From Lentisphaeria bacterium UBA1791 (GTDB lineage: Bacteria > Verrucomicrobiota > Lentisphaeria > Victivallales > Victivallaceae), in NCBI GenBank assembly GCA_002314455.1, contig DCFZ01000030.1, positions 18,067-82,066 of the forward strand: DNA of 64,000 bases. The letters run 5' to 3'. The first letter of the stretch is position 1. Every line of letters starts with the position of its first letter. Under the pieces are notes generated by a model. It saw nothing but the letters and a program-made list of their open reading frames with translations. It made no database searches and was not told the origin of the DNA. The position numbers and the translations under genes were made by a program. This document shows positions 25,236-34,270 of the stretch, in pieces.

Positions 25236-27734
25236 ATGATGTCACAAGAAATTCTTCCTGCTGAAAATGCGACCGCCGGGACGCCCGTCGTCACGATCCA
25301 AGCCGACACGGTAACGATCAAGGAAAGCGTGGTGTTTGTTGTCAATGCGACGGACAGCGACAGCAACGTCGTCAAACTCGAGTACAGCACCGACGGCGGC
25401 GACACGTGGACGGATTGCGTTTTCGATCCCGGTCAAAGCGTGACGGTTTCTCTGACGGCAGATGTCAACAACACGACCTATCTTTTCCGCGCCGGCAACG
25501 CGGGGGGCGCGGTGAGCGAAACGCAGTCGGTCACGTTCGACAATATCTATTCTGCGGATGCGGAAAAAATCGAAATCAACGGTCTCAAGCGGATCGTCGA
25601 CGAGCAGAGCCACACCCAAGTGGTGCTGATGCCGGCAAGCGAACTTGTCATCACCGCCGACGGCACGCTCATCAGCAACGATTTTCAGGCGGGCGCGGAA
25701 GCCGTTTTCTGCAACAACAATTATGTCCAGCTCGGTGAAGTGACGCTTGCCGCGGGTGCGGATTTTGAAAACAACGGCGTTGCCGCCATCGGCACGCTGA
25801 ATATGTACGATTCCGGCTTTTTCAATCACGACTACGCGACGATGAGCAATCTCGTCGTTTCCGGCAAGTACAACGTGCTTTCCGGCAGGACGATCGACGG
25901 CATCAGAATCCTTGAACTTGCGAGCGGTTCCGAGCTTGCCGTCACCCGCGACCAGTATGACAATATGCTGGAAAACACGCTTTTCGCCAACGATACCACC
26001 GGCGGATTGATCGTCGGCCATCAGGAAGGGAGCGACTTGACGCCGGCGGACATTCAGGATGTGGTCAACAAGACCAATCTCAACAACGTCACGTTCGCGC
26101 AAGACGTCGTCAACATCGGCAAATTGACGCTCCCCGCGCGGCCGCACGCGTTCCAGCTCGGCTTCCAGAAAGGCTACGGCACTGCCAGCAGCGACAAAAT
26201 CACGATCGAAAAGAATGCGAAAGTGACGCTGACCGCCGCGTCGATCGACCTCGCGGAAGGCAAAAACACCGTTGCGATCAAGTCCAACGCGGTGGCGAAT
26301 TTCATCACCCGACTCAGCAACATCGCCGGGATCACGGTCGAATCCGGCAAGACCGCCAAGGAAAACGGCGTGAAAACGCAAAAGTACACCGAGGTCGCGA
26401 TGGGCAGCGTCGATTTCTCGGAAAATTACAACAGTTCTCTTGCGATCGGACAATTCGTCAAATTTACCGGCGCCAACGTGACGGGGCACGACAAGAACGA
26501 CAAGATCACGATCGACGCCAACTCAAACGTGACGCTGTGTACCGTCGAGCTCGGCGGCGGCGCGGATGCCTTTTCGATCGGCACCGGGGTAAGTTTCAGC
26601 GCCGAAAAGCTCAATTCCGCCGAAAAGATTACCCTCGACAAGTACAGCGACGTTCAGATCGGCATCGTGCGGGGCGTTCAGAAACTTACGGTGAACGACG
26701 GTTCCAGGAGCAATTTCGCCAAGTTGACGGCGACGACCGTCAGCAGTACGGAAGCAAAAGACAATTTCAGTTTCGGCAACTACAACATCGTCGCGCTCGG
26801 CAAGATCGCCCTCGGCGACGGCGACGATACGGTGAAGTTCGGCAGTTACGCCTCCGGCGCGGTGACGAGCCTCGATTTCGGCGCCGGCGCGGATGCCTTT
26901 TCGATCGGCACCGGGGCAAGTTTCAGCGCCGAAAAGCTCAATTCCGCCGAAAAGATCACCCTCGGCAAGTACAGCGACGTTCAGATCGGCGACGTGCAGG
27001 GCGTTCAGAAACTCACGGTGAACGACGGTTCCAAGAGCAATTTCGCCAAATTGAATGCGGCAATCGTCAGCGGTACGGAAGCGAACGACAATTTCATCTT
27101 CGGCAGTTACAACAGCCTCAATCTCGGCAAGGTCGCCCTCGGCGACGGCGACGATACGATGAAGTTCGGCAGCTACGCCTCCGGCGCGGTGACGAGCCTC
27201 GATTTCGGCGCCGGCGCGGATGCCTTTTCGATCGGCACCGGGGCAAGTTTCAGCGCCGAAAAGCTCAATTCCGCCGAAAAGATCACCCTCGGCAAGTACA
27301 GCGACGTCAAAATCGAGGAAGTCGTCGGCGTTCAGAAACTCACGATGAACGACGGTTCCAAGAGCAAATTCGCCAAATTGAATGCGGCGATTGTCAGCGG
27401 TACGGAAGCGAACGACAAATTCACCTTCGGCAGTTACAACAACCTCGATCTCGGCAAAGTCGCCCTCGGTGACGGCGACGACACGGTGAAGTTCGGCAGC
27501 GGCGTTTCCGGCATGATCCAAAATCTTGATTTCGGCGCCGGCGACGATACGCTGGTGATCGGCAAGAACTGCGATCTTTGGATCAACGGCACCTATCATG
27601 GTGATCTCAATCTCAAGATCGGTACCGGCTGTGAACTTCACCTCGCGGGCGATCTTTACAGTGCCGTGACCGAAGCTTTCGCCAGTGAGATCGAAAAAGG
27701 CAAGATTTCCGTCAAGGAGTGGAAACTCGCCTGA
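25236..27734 (+). CDS. Repeat-rich RTX-like beta-roll surface or secreted protein
   Basis: 832 aa with no classical signal peptide. Residues about 15-110 resemble an Ig-like domain (VKLEYSTDGGDTWTDC). From about 440 on there are three copies of a 109-residue repeat carrying GDGDDTVKFGS and GAGADAFSIGTG, which recall RTX-type calcium-binding turns (GDGDD). Such proteins usually leave by type I secretion, using an uncleaved C-terminal signal; the Lys-rich end (KGKISVKEWKLA) could serve, but no exporter for it is seen nearby. ATG at 25236 or 25239 follows AAAAAGG. A terminator belonging to repeat copy B follows the stop. Confidence 0.85.
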   Translation: MMSQEILPAENATAGTPVVTIQADTVTIKESVVFVVNATDSDSNVVKLEYSTDGGDTWTDCVFDPGQSVTVSLTADVNNTTYLFRAGNAGGAVSETQSVTFDNIYSADAEKIEINGLKRIVDEQSHTQVVLMPASELVITADGTLISNDFQAGAEAVFCNNNYVQLGEVTLAAGADFENNGVAAIGTLNMYDSGFFNHDYATMSNLVVSGKYNVLSGRTIDGIRILELASGSELAVTRDQYDNMLENTLFANDTTGGLIVGHQEGSDLTPADIQDVVNKTNLNNVTFAQDVVNIGKLTLPARPHAFQLGFQKGYGTASSDKITIEKNAKVTLTAASIDLAEGKNTVAIKSNAVANFITRLSNIAGITVESGKTAKENGVKTQKYTEVAMGSVDFSENYNSSLAIGQFVKFTGANVTGHDKNDKITIDANSNVTLCTVELGGGADAFSIGTGVSFSAEKLNSAEKITLDKYSDVQIGIVRGVQKLTVNDGSRSNFAKLTATTVSSTEAKDNFSFGNYNIVALGKIALGDGDDTVKFGSYASGAVTSLDFGAGADAFSIGTGASFSAEKLNSAEKITLGKYSDVQIGDVQGVQKLTVNDGSKSNFAKLNAAIVSGTEANDNFIFGSYNSLNLGKVALGDGDDTMKFGSYASGAVTSLDFGAGADAFSIGTGASFSAEKLNSAEKITLGKYSDVKIEEVVGVQKLTMNDGSKSKFAKLNAAIVSGTEANDKFTFGSYNNLDLGKVALGDGDDTVKFGSGVSGMIQNLDFGAGDDTLVIGKNCDLWINGTYHGDLNLKIGTGCELHLAGDLYSAVTEAFASEIEKGKISVKEWKLA
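26562..27542 (+). repeat. Three tandem 327-bp intragenic repeats
   Basis: The unit beginning GCGGATGCC recurs at 26562, 26889 and 27216, an exact 327-bp period (109 codons). Copies 2 and 3 are the most similar; the degenerate next unit starts at 27543. The in-frame tandem array probably varies in copy number between strains. Confidence 0.9.
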
Positions 27735-27751
27735 TCCCGCTTGCACTCCAC

Positions 27752-28020
27752 GGGGGCTGTTGCAAAACCTTGACCGGCAAGCAACAGCCCTTTTTTTGAT
27801 CTCGCGGCGCGGACGTGATGGAAACAAGAGGGGAGCGTTCACGCCGCCCCCCCCTTGACTTCCCCCAGCGCCCGCCAAGGCGGGATCTTGTACTGGTATC
27901 GTTTGGTGTGTGAGGAAGGATCAATCCGGATTCCAGTGTCTACATCGGGGGAAACCAATCGGTGACCCGATTGGTTTTTCCCGAACCCCTTTCTCCGTAC
28001 AGCCCTCCCGTTGGTCGGGC
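27752..28020 (+). repeat. Dispersed structured intergenic repeat, copy B (about 270 nt)
   Basis: The inverted match of copy A (16078-16398), lacking the extra hairpin. It fills almost the whole gap between two convergent genes: it begins 18 nt after one stop and ends 13 nt before the other. It starts with the T-tailed hairpin GGGCTGTTGC/GCAACAGCCC (27754-27797). The G-rich hairpin (about 27820-27850) differs in sequence from copy A but keeps pairing. No ORF. Confidence 0.8.
27754..27797 (+). terminator. Terminator within repeat copy B
   Basis: A 10-bp perfect stem, GGGCTGTTGC (27754-27763) and GCAACAGCCC (27781-27790), with a 17-nt loop and seven T residues, 20 nt after the surface protein stop. 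The loop is identical to that in copy A. Confidence 0.9.
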
Positions 28021-28032
28021 AAGCGTTTTGCG

Positions 28033-28947
28033 CTAAATTTTGGGCGTGAGCGCGAAATTTCGGACCATCTCGCAGGGCGCGTAAGAGCGTTTTGCCTGCC
28101 GCAGTCCGGCAAGGCCGAGATCCTGTTCGCGGTTGAGGAGTTTTGCCTTGCCCTGCAACAATTTTGCCGTTTCGCAGTTGAGAAATTGTGCGGCGCCCTT
28201 GTAGGTGTAGAGCGACTTTTCATAGTGTTCGTCGAAAATGCCGCAACTGACGAGACTGCACAACTCAAAGGCGATCATCCGGTCTTGGTGATAGACGGCA
28301 CACCCCGTCATTTGAAGCGCCTCGAAGTTTTCGATCAGCGTGGCGAGGGCGGCTTTTTCCTGAAGCATTTCAGGCGCATCCTTGTCGGGGTGGGTGCTCC
28401 GCCATGTTTCGGCGAGCGCGAGACATTCGCCGATCATCGAGGAATGGATTTCGCACACTTTTGCGTCGGGGTAAAGGCGGAGAAACTGACGGATCAAATT
28501 GCGCTTTTTGGCGAGTTTTTCGCCGCGCAATTCGACGAGCGCGTCGATGTCGTAAAGATAATCGTCATAATCTTCGCCCATCGGGGCGATCGTGAAAAAT
28601 TGCTCAAGTTCGTCGTGGCGGTCGAGATATTCCCGGGGCACGCAGTAGAAAACGCCGGGATTTTTTTCATCGCGCAAGGCGTCGGAAACTTCGCGCAACT
28701 CGGCGCCGTCCGGCTCGTTTTGCGCGTCGGGCAGAAAGAGCAGACAATATTGATTTTCGTCGTCATCCAGTTCTTTCAGATAGAGATGATCGCGATGAAA
28801 TGCGTAGCAAATATCAAACGTTTCGCCCCACATCACCAGGTTGGCAAAGGAAAATTCACAGCTTTTGACGCCGGAGCGGTAGATCCGGTCGGCGATCGCG
28901 CCGCGGCTTTGCGCCGTGACGCGCCGGAAATCCAGCAGTGCCCCCAT
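28033..28947 (-). CDS. DUF2156-type acyltransferase-like protein
   Basis: 304 aa. It resembles the DUF2156 / phosphatidylglycerol-lysyltransferase C-terminal domain, a double GNAT-like fold (AKKRNLIRQFLRLYP, CAVYHQDRMIAFELCSL, then a long helix). Members transfer aminoacyl or acyl groups; the substrate here is unknown. The ATG at 28947 lies 1 nt after the preceding acetyltransferase stop with GAGG upstream, so the two are co-translated. Confidence 0.82.
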   Translation of the reverse strand: MGALLDFRRVTAQSRGAIADRIYRSGVKSCEFSFANLVMWGETFDICYAFHRDHLYLKELDDDENQYCLLFLPDAQNEPDGAELREVSDALRDEKNPGVFYCVPREYLDRHDELEQFFTIAPMGEDYDDYLYDIDALVELRGEKLAKKRNLIRQFLRLYPDAKVCEIHSSMIGECLALAETWRSTHPDKDAPEMLQEKAALATLIENFEALQMTGCAVYHQDRMIAFELCSLVSCGIFDEHYEKSLYTYKGAAQFLNCETAKLLQGKAKLLNREQDLGLAGLRQAKRSYAPCEMVRNFALTPKI

Positions 28948-28948
28948 C

Positions 28949-29368
28949 TTACGCCTCAAAAAAACGCCACGGCGTATGATCGCCCATGATCTTGGAATTG
29001 CGGCAGTTTTCGTAGAACTTTTCCGTCCCGGGCGCGCCGATCAGAACGATCCACTCGATGCCGCAACGATGGAGATGCTCCGCGAGTTTTTCCGTGAGCG
29101 CGCGGCCGACGCCGCGGCGGCGGAACTCCTTTTGAACGACGAGGTCGAGCATATAGGCGTCGCTGACGCCGTCGGAGATCGCGCGCATCATGCCGATGAC
29201 GGTGTTGCCGCTTCGCGCGGTCGCGACGGCGAAAGAGCCCGACAACATCTTTTTTGCCGACTCGAAATCGTTTTCGTCGCCCCACCAGTCAGCTTCGCGG
29301 TAAAGTGCGACCATCTCGGCAGGGGAGGGCAAAACGCCGATCTCGACGGCAAAGGAAAAATCGCTCAT
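28949..29368 (-). CDS. GNAT-family N-acetyltransferase
   Basis: A 139-aa single GNAT domain. The acetyl-CoA pocket motif is MLDLVVQKEFRRRGVGRALTEKL (Arg-x-x-Gly-x-Gly), followed by the late Phe-Tyr of KFYENCRNSK. The substrate is unknown. Its start lies 1 nt after the repeat-protein stop and has no clear ribosome-binding site, so translation is probably coupled. A much longer in-frame ORF upstream is only the antisense-like reading of the repeat gene and was rejected. Confidence 0.88.
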   Translation of the reverse strand: MSDFSFAVEIGVLPSPAEMVALYREADWWGDENDFESAKKMLSGSFAVATARSGNTVIGMMRAISDGVSDAYMLDLVVQKEFRRRGVGRALTEKLAEHLHRCGIEWIVLIGAPGTEKFYENCRNSKIMGDHTPWRFFEA

Positions 29369-29369
29369 T

Positions 29370-29717
29370 TTATTGCCGCGTACCCTTGATGCGCCCGGAA
29401 CTGTCGCGGTAGGTACGCGTGCCGCCGAAATCGGAACTCGTGCCCGTAATGCGTCCGGAACTGTCGCGGTAGGTCGTCGTGCCGCCAAAGGTGGAACTCG
29501 TCCCCGTGATGCGTCCGGAGCTGTCGCGGTAGGTACGCGTGCCGCCGAAATCGGAACTTGTACCCGTAATGCGTCCCGAACTGTCGCGGTAGGTCGTCGT
29601 ACCGCCGAATTCCGAGCGAGTCCCTGTAATGCGCCCGGAACTGTCGCGGTAAGTTTCGTTGCCGAAAAGCATTGCCGAGGAAAGAACGACCAGTGCCAGC
29701 GTCAAACTCTTTTTCAT
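29370..29717 (-). CDS. Small secreted YRDSSGRITGT-repeat protein
   Basis: A 115-aa protein: signal peptide (about 1-19), then four 20-residue repeats of the form TYRDSSGRITGTSSDFGGT and a shortened fifth. The repeats alternate TTY and RTY openings. Similar YRDSxGRxxGT repeats occur in short exported proteins of many bacteria, with no known function to my knowledge. It lies 15 nt after paralogue 3 with AGAGG upstream, so it is in the same transcription unit. Confidence 0.85.
   Translation of the reverse strand: MKKSLTLALVVLSSAMLFGNETYRDSSGRITGTRSEFGGTTTYRDSSGRITGTSSDFGGTRTYRDSSGRITGTSSTFGGTTTYRDSSGRITGTSSDFGGTRTYRDSSGRIKGTRQ
29373..29654 (-). repeat. 60-bp tandem repeats inside the small secreted protein gene
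   Basis: Four full 60-bp units and a partial fifth encode the 20-residue repeats. Units 2 and 4 and units 3 and 5 are the closest pairs, suggesting duplication of a 120-bp block. Confidence 0.85.
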
Positions 29718-29732
29718 TTTTTTGTACCTCTT

Positions 29733-32700
29733 TTATTGGCGTTCGATCAGGTAAATGGCGTCGCCGGGCACGTCGCGCAAGACATTGCCCTCGACGCCCT
29801 TGATTTTCCAGCCGGCGGGCAAGTCGACGGTGACTTCCCTGACCGGATTCCAGAAAAGCAGCGCGCCGCCCTTTTCGCCGATCCACGTCGTGCCGAATTC
29901 CGTTTCGCGGATGAAAGGCATGCCGACGTGGTCGAGCGCGGCGTTGAAAGGTTTGACGAGCGAGACGACGCGCAGACCGCGTTCGACTTCGCCGGGGATG
30001 CGGTCGACGCCGAGAAAGGTCGCTTCGATCTCAAAGCGCGGGAAGCAACCGTACATGCCGAGGCGGAAAGGATCGAGTCCCACGCCGCCCTCGAGGTCGC
30101 ACCACGGCGCGCTGCCGAGCATTGCGAATTCCTTGCCCGCCAAGGGCGTGTAAAGCGGCGCACGGTACCAGAACTGGTCGATGATGAGAGGATTCTGCCC
30201 CTCGATGCCGACGCGGCAATCCTGATCGTGGAAAAACTTGTAAAGGTGGATCTGCGACGCTATACTGTTGGGGCTCTGCGGCAAGGCGAAGTTGACGATG
30301 CCGCTCGCGGTGCCGTCCATGTCGCGGTAGATCCAGCCGAGTTTTGCCCCGTCGATCAGCACCTGAACGGTCTTTTTATACCATTCCTGAAATTCCTTGT
30401 TGTTGACGTCGATGACGGGGTAGCCGACTTCTGTCGGCGTTCCGAAGTAACGCTGGATCTCGCCTTTGGTGTCGCGGGCGAACCACTCGGGGTGATTCTT
30501 GTAGACCCAGCCGTCGCGCCCCTGGACATAACTGCCCGCGCTCCACGCGTAGGGACGCATCCCCGCATCGAGGATCTCCTTGTTCCACGGGAGCGTTTCC
30601 GGCAGTTTGTCGACCGGGCTTTCGGGATTCTGCCGCATGAAGAAACGGTAGCCCGCCGCGGCGGCCTTTTGATAAATTTCCTCCCGTTCGCGATTGGTGA
30701 CGCGGTAGCTCACTTCCGTATGGGGATAAGCGGGCAGTTCCCTCAATCCCGCCTGACGGCGCAGACTCTGGCGGATGTACTGATAGATCGCGATGAAGTC
30801 GTTGTGACCGTCTTCCTTGCCCTCTTTGTACCAATGCCAGTACCACGGCGAAGCGACGGGCGCGGCAAGCCGCCCGAATCCGGCGAAATGGGTGTCGGTG
30901 ATCGCATCGCTCCCCGCTTGACGCGAGAGCCGCTGACTGGTCATAAAGGGCGCGGAAATATGCGCCATATAGACGCCGTTTTCGCAGGCGACATATTCGA
31001 ACGGCTGACCGGAAGCGAAGGTGCACCACTGCAGCGTGTCGCCCTTGGTTTTGCCCGACATGTCGGCGTCGGTGTAGCCGCGCGGATCCATATAGCAGGA
31101 AAAGCGGCGCGCGACCAGCGGTTTTTCCAGATTCAGTTTGGCGGTGAATTCGACGCTCCCGATCAATGCCGGGCACTTTTTGATCTCGATGCGGTCGGCG
31201 TAACCGACGAAATTTTTGCCGTCGAGGTCGAATTTGCCGCTCACAAAGATCCACTCCATTTCAGTTTCGTTGCCGGTGTAGAGCAGGACGACTTCGTTGT
31301 TGCGCACGCTCATTCCCATATATTTGAGGTCGAGCTTAAGATCCTTGGTGACGTCGGTGACGCCCGCGGCTTCCGCCGTTTCCGAGGTGTAACTGCGTGC
31401 CGCGCCGAGGGTTTGAAATTTGGGCATCTGGGCGTCGCGCATCAGAGGAGATTGTTTGCCGGGCAAGTAGAAATCGACTTTGCCCTGTTTGACGACGAGT
31501 TTCGCGCCGTCGGCAAAGGTCGCGGTGTCGCCGGCAACGACCGGGCTTTCGGCGGTCGGCGTAAGTGCGAGCAGGGGGTCGGCGACGCGGACTTTGACGC
31601 TTTCAAGCTGTTTGCGTTCGGGGATCGGTGCCGGATAGCGGATCAGTTTTTCGGCGGCAAGATGCAAGCCGGCGCAATCGTTGGCGAGCGCGGCGAGGAA
31701 GCTTGTCGCGTACGCCCAGTTGCCGTACTCTTTCATCGCGCGGGGATTGCTCCGCTCGGCGTTGAAAAACGTCACCGTGCCCTTGCCGATTTTTTTGCGG
31801 ACGATGTAGGGGCAGACTTCGTGACCTTTTTCATCGCGGATCATACTCAAAACTTCCGCACCGGCAACCGGCGCGACTTCGCGGTAAACGCCGTAGACGG
31901 GGAGCGTTTCGGGAAAATTTTCAAACGCTTTTCCGGCGGGACGGTTGGCGCGGTAGACCTCGTCGATCGGGCAGTCGTCGCCAAGCAATACGGGCATCAG
32001 TTCCGGACAATTTTCCGGCGCGGTGCGGGTGAAGAGGATGTGGCCGCCGTTTTCGACGTACTTTTTCAGCGCGGCAACGCGCTCGGGCGTCAGAAGATCC
32101 TCGAGCAGAGTCTGCTGGAAAAGGTGAAAGACGACCAGTTTCTGCTGATCGAGCGTTTCAAACGCAATCGTAATGCCGTCAAAGGGTTTCGGCTCCACCT
32201 TGTCGACCATGTGCTGTTTGATCGGCGCGCCGCTCAAGCCGTCGAGGTAAGGGCCGTTGACACACCGCACGGCGGCGCCGTTTTTGGCGAAAATGTTGGC
32301 GAATTCGACGCCCTGCCACGGACGCCCCGCGCCGAAACACAGGATCGGTTCGCCTTTGCCGTAAAGCGGCGCGCTTTTGACCGCGTTGCCGCGCGCGGAA
32401 ACGGCGCCCGCAAAGGCGGCTTTCAGACCCGGGAGATTTTCGACTTTGCCGGTATATTTTTCGTCGCCGGTCGTCAGGATCAGCGCGTCAAAGCGGGTGT
32501 ACTCCGATTGGCTGATCGCACGGACTTCGATTTTGCCGGCGTCGAGGTGGATTTTTTTCTTGGAGCGCTGCCAGGTGAAGCCGGGGGCGTTCCCCTCCGG
32601 TTTGCCGTCGCCGAACGTACCGACGATCTGCTTGTTGATCGAAAGCGTCGCCTTGCGGAAAACGTCGTTTGCCGCCCACGCGCGAACCCATACATAGTAG

Positions 32701-32903
32701 TCGCCCGTTTCCGGGAGCTCGAGCGTCGCTTTGATCACCGCCTTGTCGGCGTTGAAGTGCACGTAGCCATTGCCGTTGGCGATGCCCCAATTTTTCGCCT
32801 CGGCGGGGGCGGCGCAGTCGAAACTCTCAAATTCGGCAAGAAAAGTTGCCGCCCCGGCGGAAAGCGCTGCCGCTCCGAGTAATGCCGCCCAAAATTTTTT
32901 CAT
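29733..32903 (-). CDS. Large secreted glycosidase-like protein, paralogue 3 of 3, with extra N-terminal domain
   Basis: 1056 aa with a signal peptide (about 1-19). Residues about 20-150 form a CBM-like domain homologous to the separate protein at 19237-19743. The rest follows the layout of paralogues 1 and 2: an amidotransferase-like domain, a beta-rich middle and a TIM-barrel-like region with WSAGSYVQG, NHPEWFARD, YPVIDVNNKEF, YRDMDG and GIEGQN, ending DAIYLIERQ. It lacks the near-identical 3' tract shared by paralogues 1 and 2. It is the first gene of a four-gene run with the small repeat protein and two acyltransferases. The gap 32904-33073 holds no gene I can see. Confidence 0.85.
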   Translation of the reverse strand: MKKFWAALLGAAALSAGAATFLAEFESFDCAAPAEAKNWGIANGNGYVHFNADKAVIKATLELPETGDYYVWVRAWAANDVFRKATLSINKQIVGTFGDGKPEGNAPGFTWQRSKKKIHLDAGKIEVRAISQSEYTRFDALILTTGDEKYTGKVENLPGLKAAFAGAVSARGNAVKSAPLYGKGEPILCFGAGRPWQGVEFANIFAKNGAAVRCVNGPYLDGLSGAPIKQHMVDKVEPKPFDGITIAFETLDQQKLVVFHLFQQTLLEDLLTPERVAALKKYVENGGHILFTRTAPENCPELMPVLLGDDCPIDEVYRANRPAGKAFENFPETLPVYGVYREVAPVAGAEVLSMIRDEKGHEVCPYIVRKKIGKGTVTFFNAERSNPRAMKEYGNWAYATSFLAALANDCAGLHLAAEKLIRYPAPIPERKQLESVKVRVADPLLALTPTAESPVVAGDTATFADGAKLVVKQGKVDFYLPGKQSPLMRDAQMPKFQTLGAARSYTSETAEAAGVTDVTKDLKLDLKYMGMSVRNNEVVLLYTGNETEMEWIFVSGKFDLDGKNFVGYADRIEIKKCPALIGSVEFTAKLNLEKPLVARRFSCYMDPRGYTDADMSGKTKGDTLQWCTFASGQPFEYVACENGVYMAHISAPFMTSQRLSRQAGSDAITDTHFAGFGRLAAPVASPWYWHWYKEGKEDGHNDFIAIYQYIRQSLRRQAGLRELPAYPHTEVSYRVTNREREEIYQKAAAAGYRFFMRQNPESPVDKLPETLPWNKEILDAGMRPYAWSAGSYVQGRDGWVYKNHPEWFARDTKGEIQRYFGTPTEVGYPVIDVNNKEFQEWYKKTVQVLIDGAKLGWIYRDMDGTASGIVNFALPQSPNSIASQIHLYKFFHDQDCRVGIEGQNPLIIDQFWYRAPLYTPLAGKEFAMLGSAPWCDLEGGVGLDPFRLGMYGCFPRFEIEATFLGVDRIPGEVERGLRVVSLVKPFNAALDHVGMPFIRETEFGTTWIGEKGGALLFWNPVREVTVDLPAGWKIKGVEGNVLRDVPGDAIYLIERQ

Positions 32904-33073
32904 CGGAAGTTCCCTTTTTTTTGTATTGTCATATATCGTTAATATAATCTCTTTCTAATCAATTACAAGTTGGTTTTGCGACTGCAGAATGAGGCAGCTG
33001 ATGAAACTTACAATGCCGTGGCAACAGCTGGCGCGGCTGTCGTCGTGCTCCCGCAAAGTTCCCGTTGTCTGCG

Positions 33074-34159
33074 TCATCTTGAGGAACTAGCAAACTTGAT
33101 GCAGTCTGACATAATCTTCCAATCCGCTGTTAAAATTATTGTTACGATCCGCTGAAACAACGTGGAAAAACTGACGCTTGCCGGCAGACAGATGGCGGCG
33201 AGCCCCAGCACGCAGGCGACGAGCGCCGCAATTTGCATGCGCGAAATCTTTTCCTTGAGGAGCCACGCGCTCAACAGCGTAAAGGCAACGATGCACGATC
33301 CGATCATCATCGGGTAGCACATGCCGCCGAGACCGTGATCCGCCATCACGTCGATGCCGGGGTAGAGCAAAAGGTAGGAAGTGAGCAAGCTGAATGTCTG
33401 CAACGCGAAAATGTATTTCCACAAAACCGGGTTTTTGATGCCGAAAAGAAGTTTGGTTTTGAGTTCCGGCGTGAGGCGCGCAAGCGTGAAAATGATCGCG
33501 GCGACGAGCGTTCCCGCCGCCGAGGCGATCGAGCGCATAATGCTGCTGACGCCGCGGGCGCTTTCAAAGTAGCTCGGGGCGGTCGAGAGGTTCTGCTGGG
33601 TCGCCGCCAATACCATGCCGATCAGCGCGATGATTTTCCAGTTCAGCCCCTTGGACCGGGGCGTCTTTGCCGCGTTGTTTTTGGCGGAGGCAAAGAAAAT
33701 CAGCGCGAGCAGCAAAAGGATGATCCCGGCGAGGCGCGGGCCGCTCAAGGCGACGCCGAAAACACTCACGCCGACGATGAAAGGAAAGACCAGCGACGAC
33801 TGAATGATTCCCCAGACGACGCCGTTGGGGCCGCGCTGCATTGCCGCCGCCATCGTCTGCAGCATTGCGAAGTTGACGGCTCCGCTGATGAAATAGGTCA
33901 AAAGAGTCCAACAGGTGACGGCAGCCGGCGCCGAGGAGTAGGAATGGGTCGCCACCATAATCAAGGAACCGATGACGACGGAAAAAAGTCCGCCGCACAA
34001 CTGCACGAGCGCGGGGTCGATCCCCTTTTTGGGCGCGTCGCCCATGACGAGCCCGACGAGGCACCAGCTGCTGCCGACGAGGATCATCGCGAGAATGCCG
34101 AATGAGGTAAAGTGGAAAAACGGAACGCTCTGCAAAAACGAGATCAACGTCTGAAACAT
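33074..34159 (-). CDS. Sugar-permease-like DMT-superfamily transporter
   Basis: 361 aa with about ten membrane helices, consistent with the 10-TM DMT/RhaT-GRP sugar permeases. Landmarks are GPNGVVWGIIQSSLVFPFIVG and GGMCYPMMIGSCIVAFTLLSAW. It is probably a sugar/H+ symporter; rhamnose or fucose is suggested only by context. The last 20 residues (TADWKIMSDCIKFASSSR) are polar and AT-rich in codons, unlike the rest, and may be a recombined end. It is divergent from gdx with adjoining promoters. Confidence 0.82.
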   Translation of the reverse strand: MFQTLISFLQSVPFFHFTSFGILAMILVGSSWCLVGLVMGDAPKKGIDPALVQLCGGLFSVVIGSLIMVATHSYSSAPAAVTCWTLLTYFISGAVNFAMLQTMAAAMQRGPNGVVWGIIQSSLVFPFIVGVSVFGVALSGPRLAGIILLLLALIFFASAKNNAAKTPRSKGLNWKIIALIGMVLAATQQNLSTAPSYFESARGVSSIMRSIASAAGTLVAAIIFTLARLTPELKTKLLFGIKNPVLWKYIFALQTFSLLTSYLLLYPGIDVMADHGLGGMCYPMMIGSCIVAFTLLSAWLLKEKISRMQIAALVACVLGLAAICLPASVSFSTLFQRIVTIILTADWKIMSDCIKFASSSR

Positions 34160-34189
34160 GGTATTACCTGCTAATTATCGTATTGATAT

Positions 34190-34218
34190 AAAATAGCATA
34201 CAACCGCTTTTTTTTCAA
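34190..34218 (-). promoter_or_regulatory. Promoter of the DMT permease
   Basis: On the reverse strand, TTGAAA (34213-34218) and TATTTT (34190-34195), spacer 17 nt. It abuts the -35 of the divergent gdx promoter with no gap. Confidence 0.6.
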
Positions 34219-34246
34219 TTGCAAATTTGCCGGATGGCGCTATATT
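34219..34246 (+). promoter_or_regulatory. Promoter of gdx
   Basis: TTGCAA (34219-34224) and TATATT (34241-34246), spacer 16 nt. The leader to the ATG at 34271 is only about 20 nt, which leaves no room for the guanidine riboswitch that often controls this gene. Confidence 0.65.
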
Positions 34247-34270
34247 ATTGAACACAACAAAAGGATCTTT

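Noticed and set aside
29373..29654. CRISPR-like array
   Set aside because: The 60-bp units are in-frame protein repeats without unique spacers, and there are no cas genes.
29373..32882. A 1169-codon open frame on the plus strand, antisense to paralogue 3
   Set aside because: It mirrors the codon pattern of the minus-strand gene, has no signal, domain or ribosome-binding site, and its residues are the Arg/Asp/Val-rich mix typical of antisense frames in GC-rich genes.
32904..33073. Small plus-strand ORF between paralogue 3 and the DMT permease
   Set aside because: It starts with TTG without a ribosome-binding site, overlaps the permease end, and has no recognisable feature.
34160..34270. Guanidine riboswitch before gdx
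   Set aside because: The predicted leader is about 20 nt, too short for any guanidine riboswitch class.
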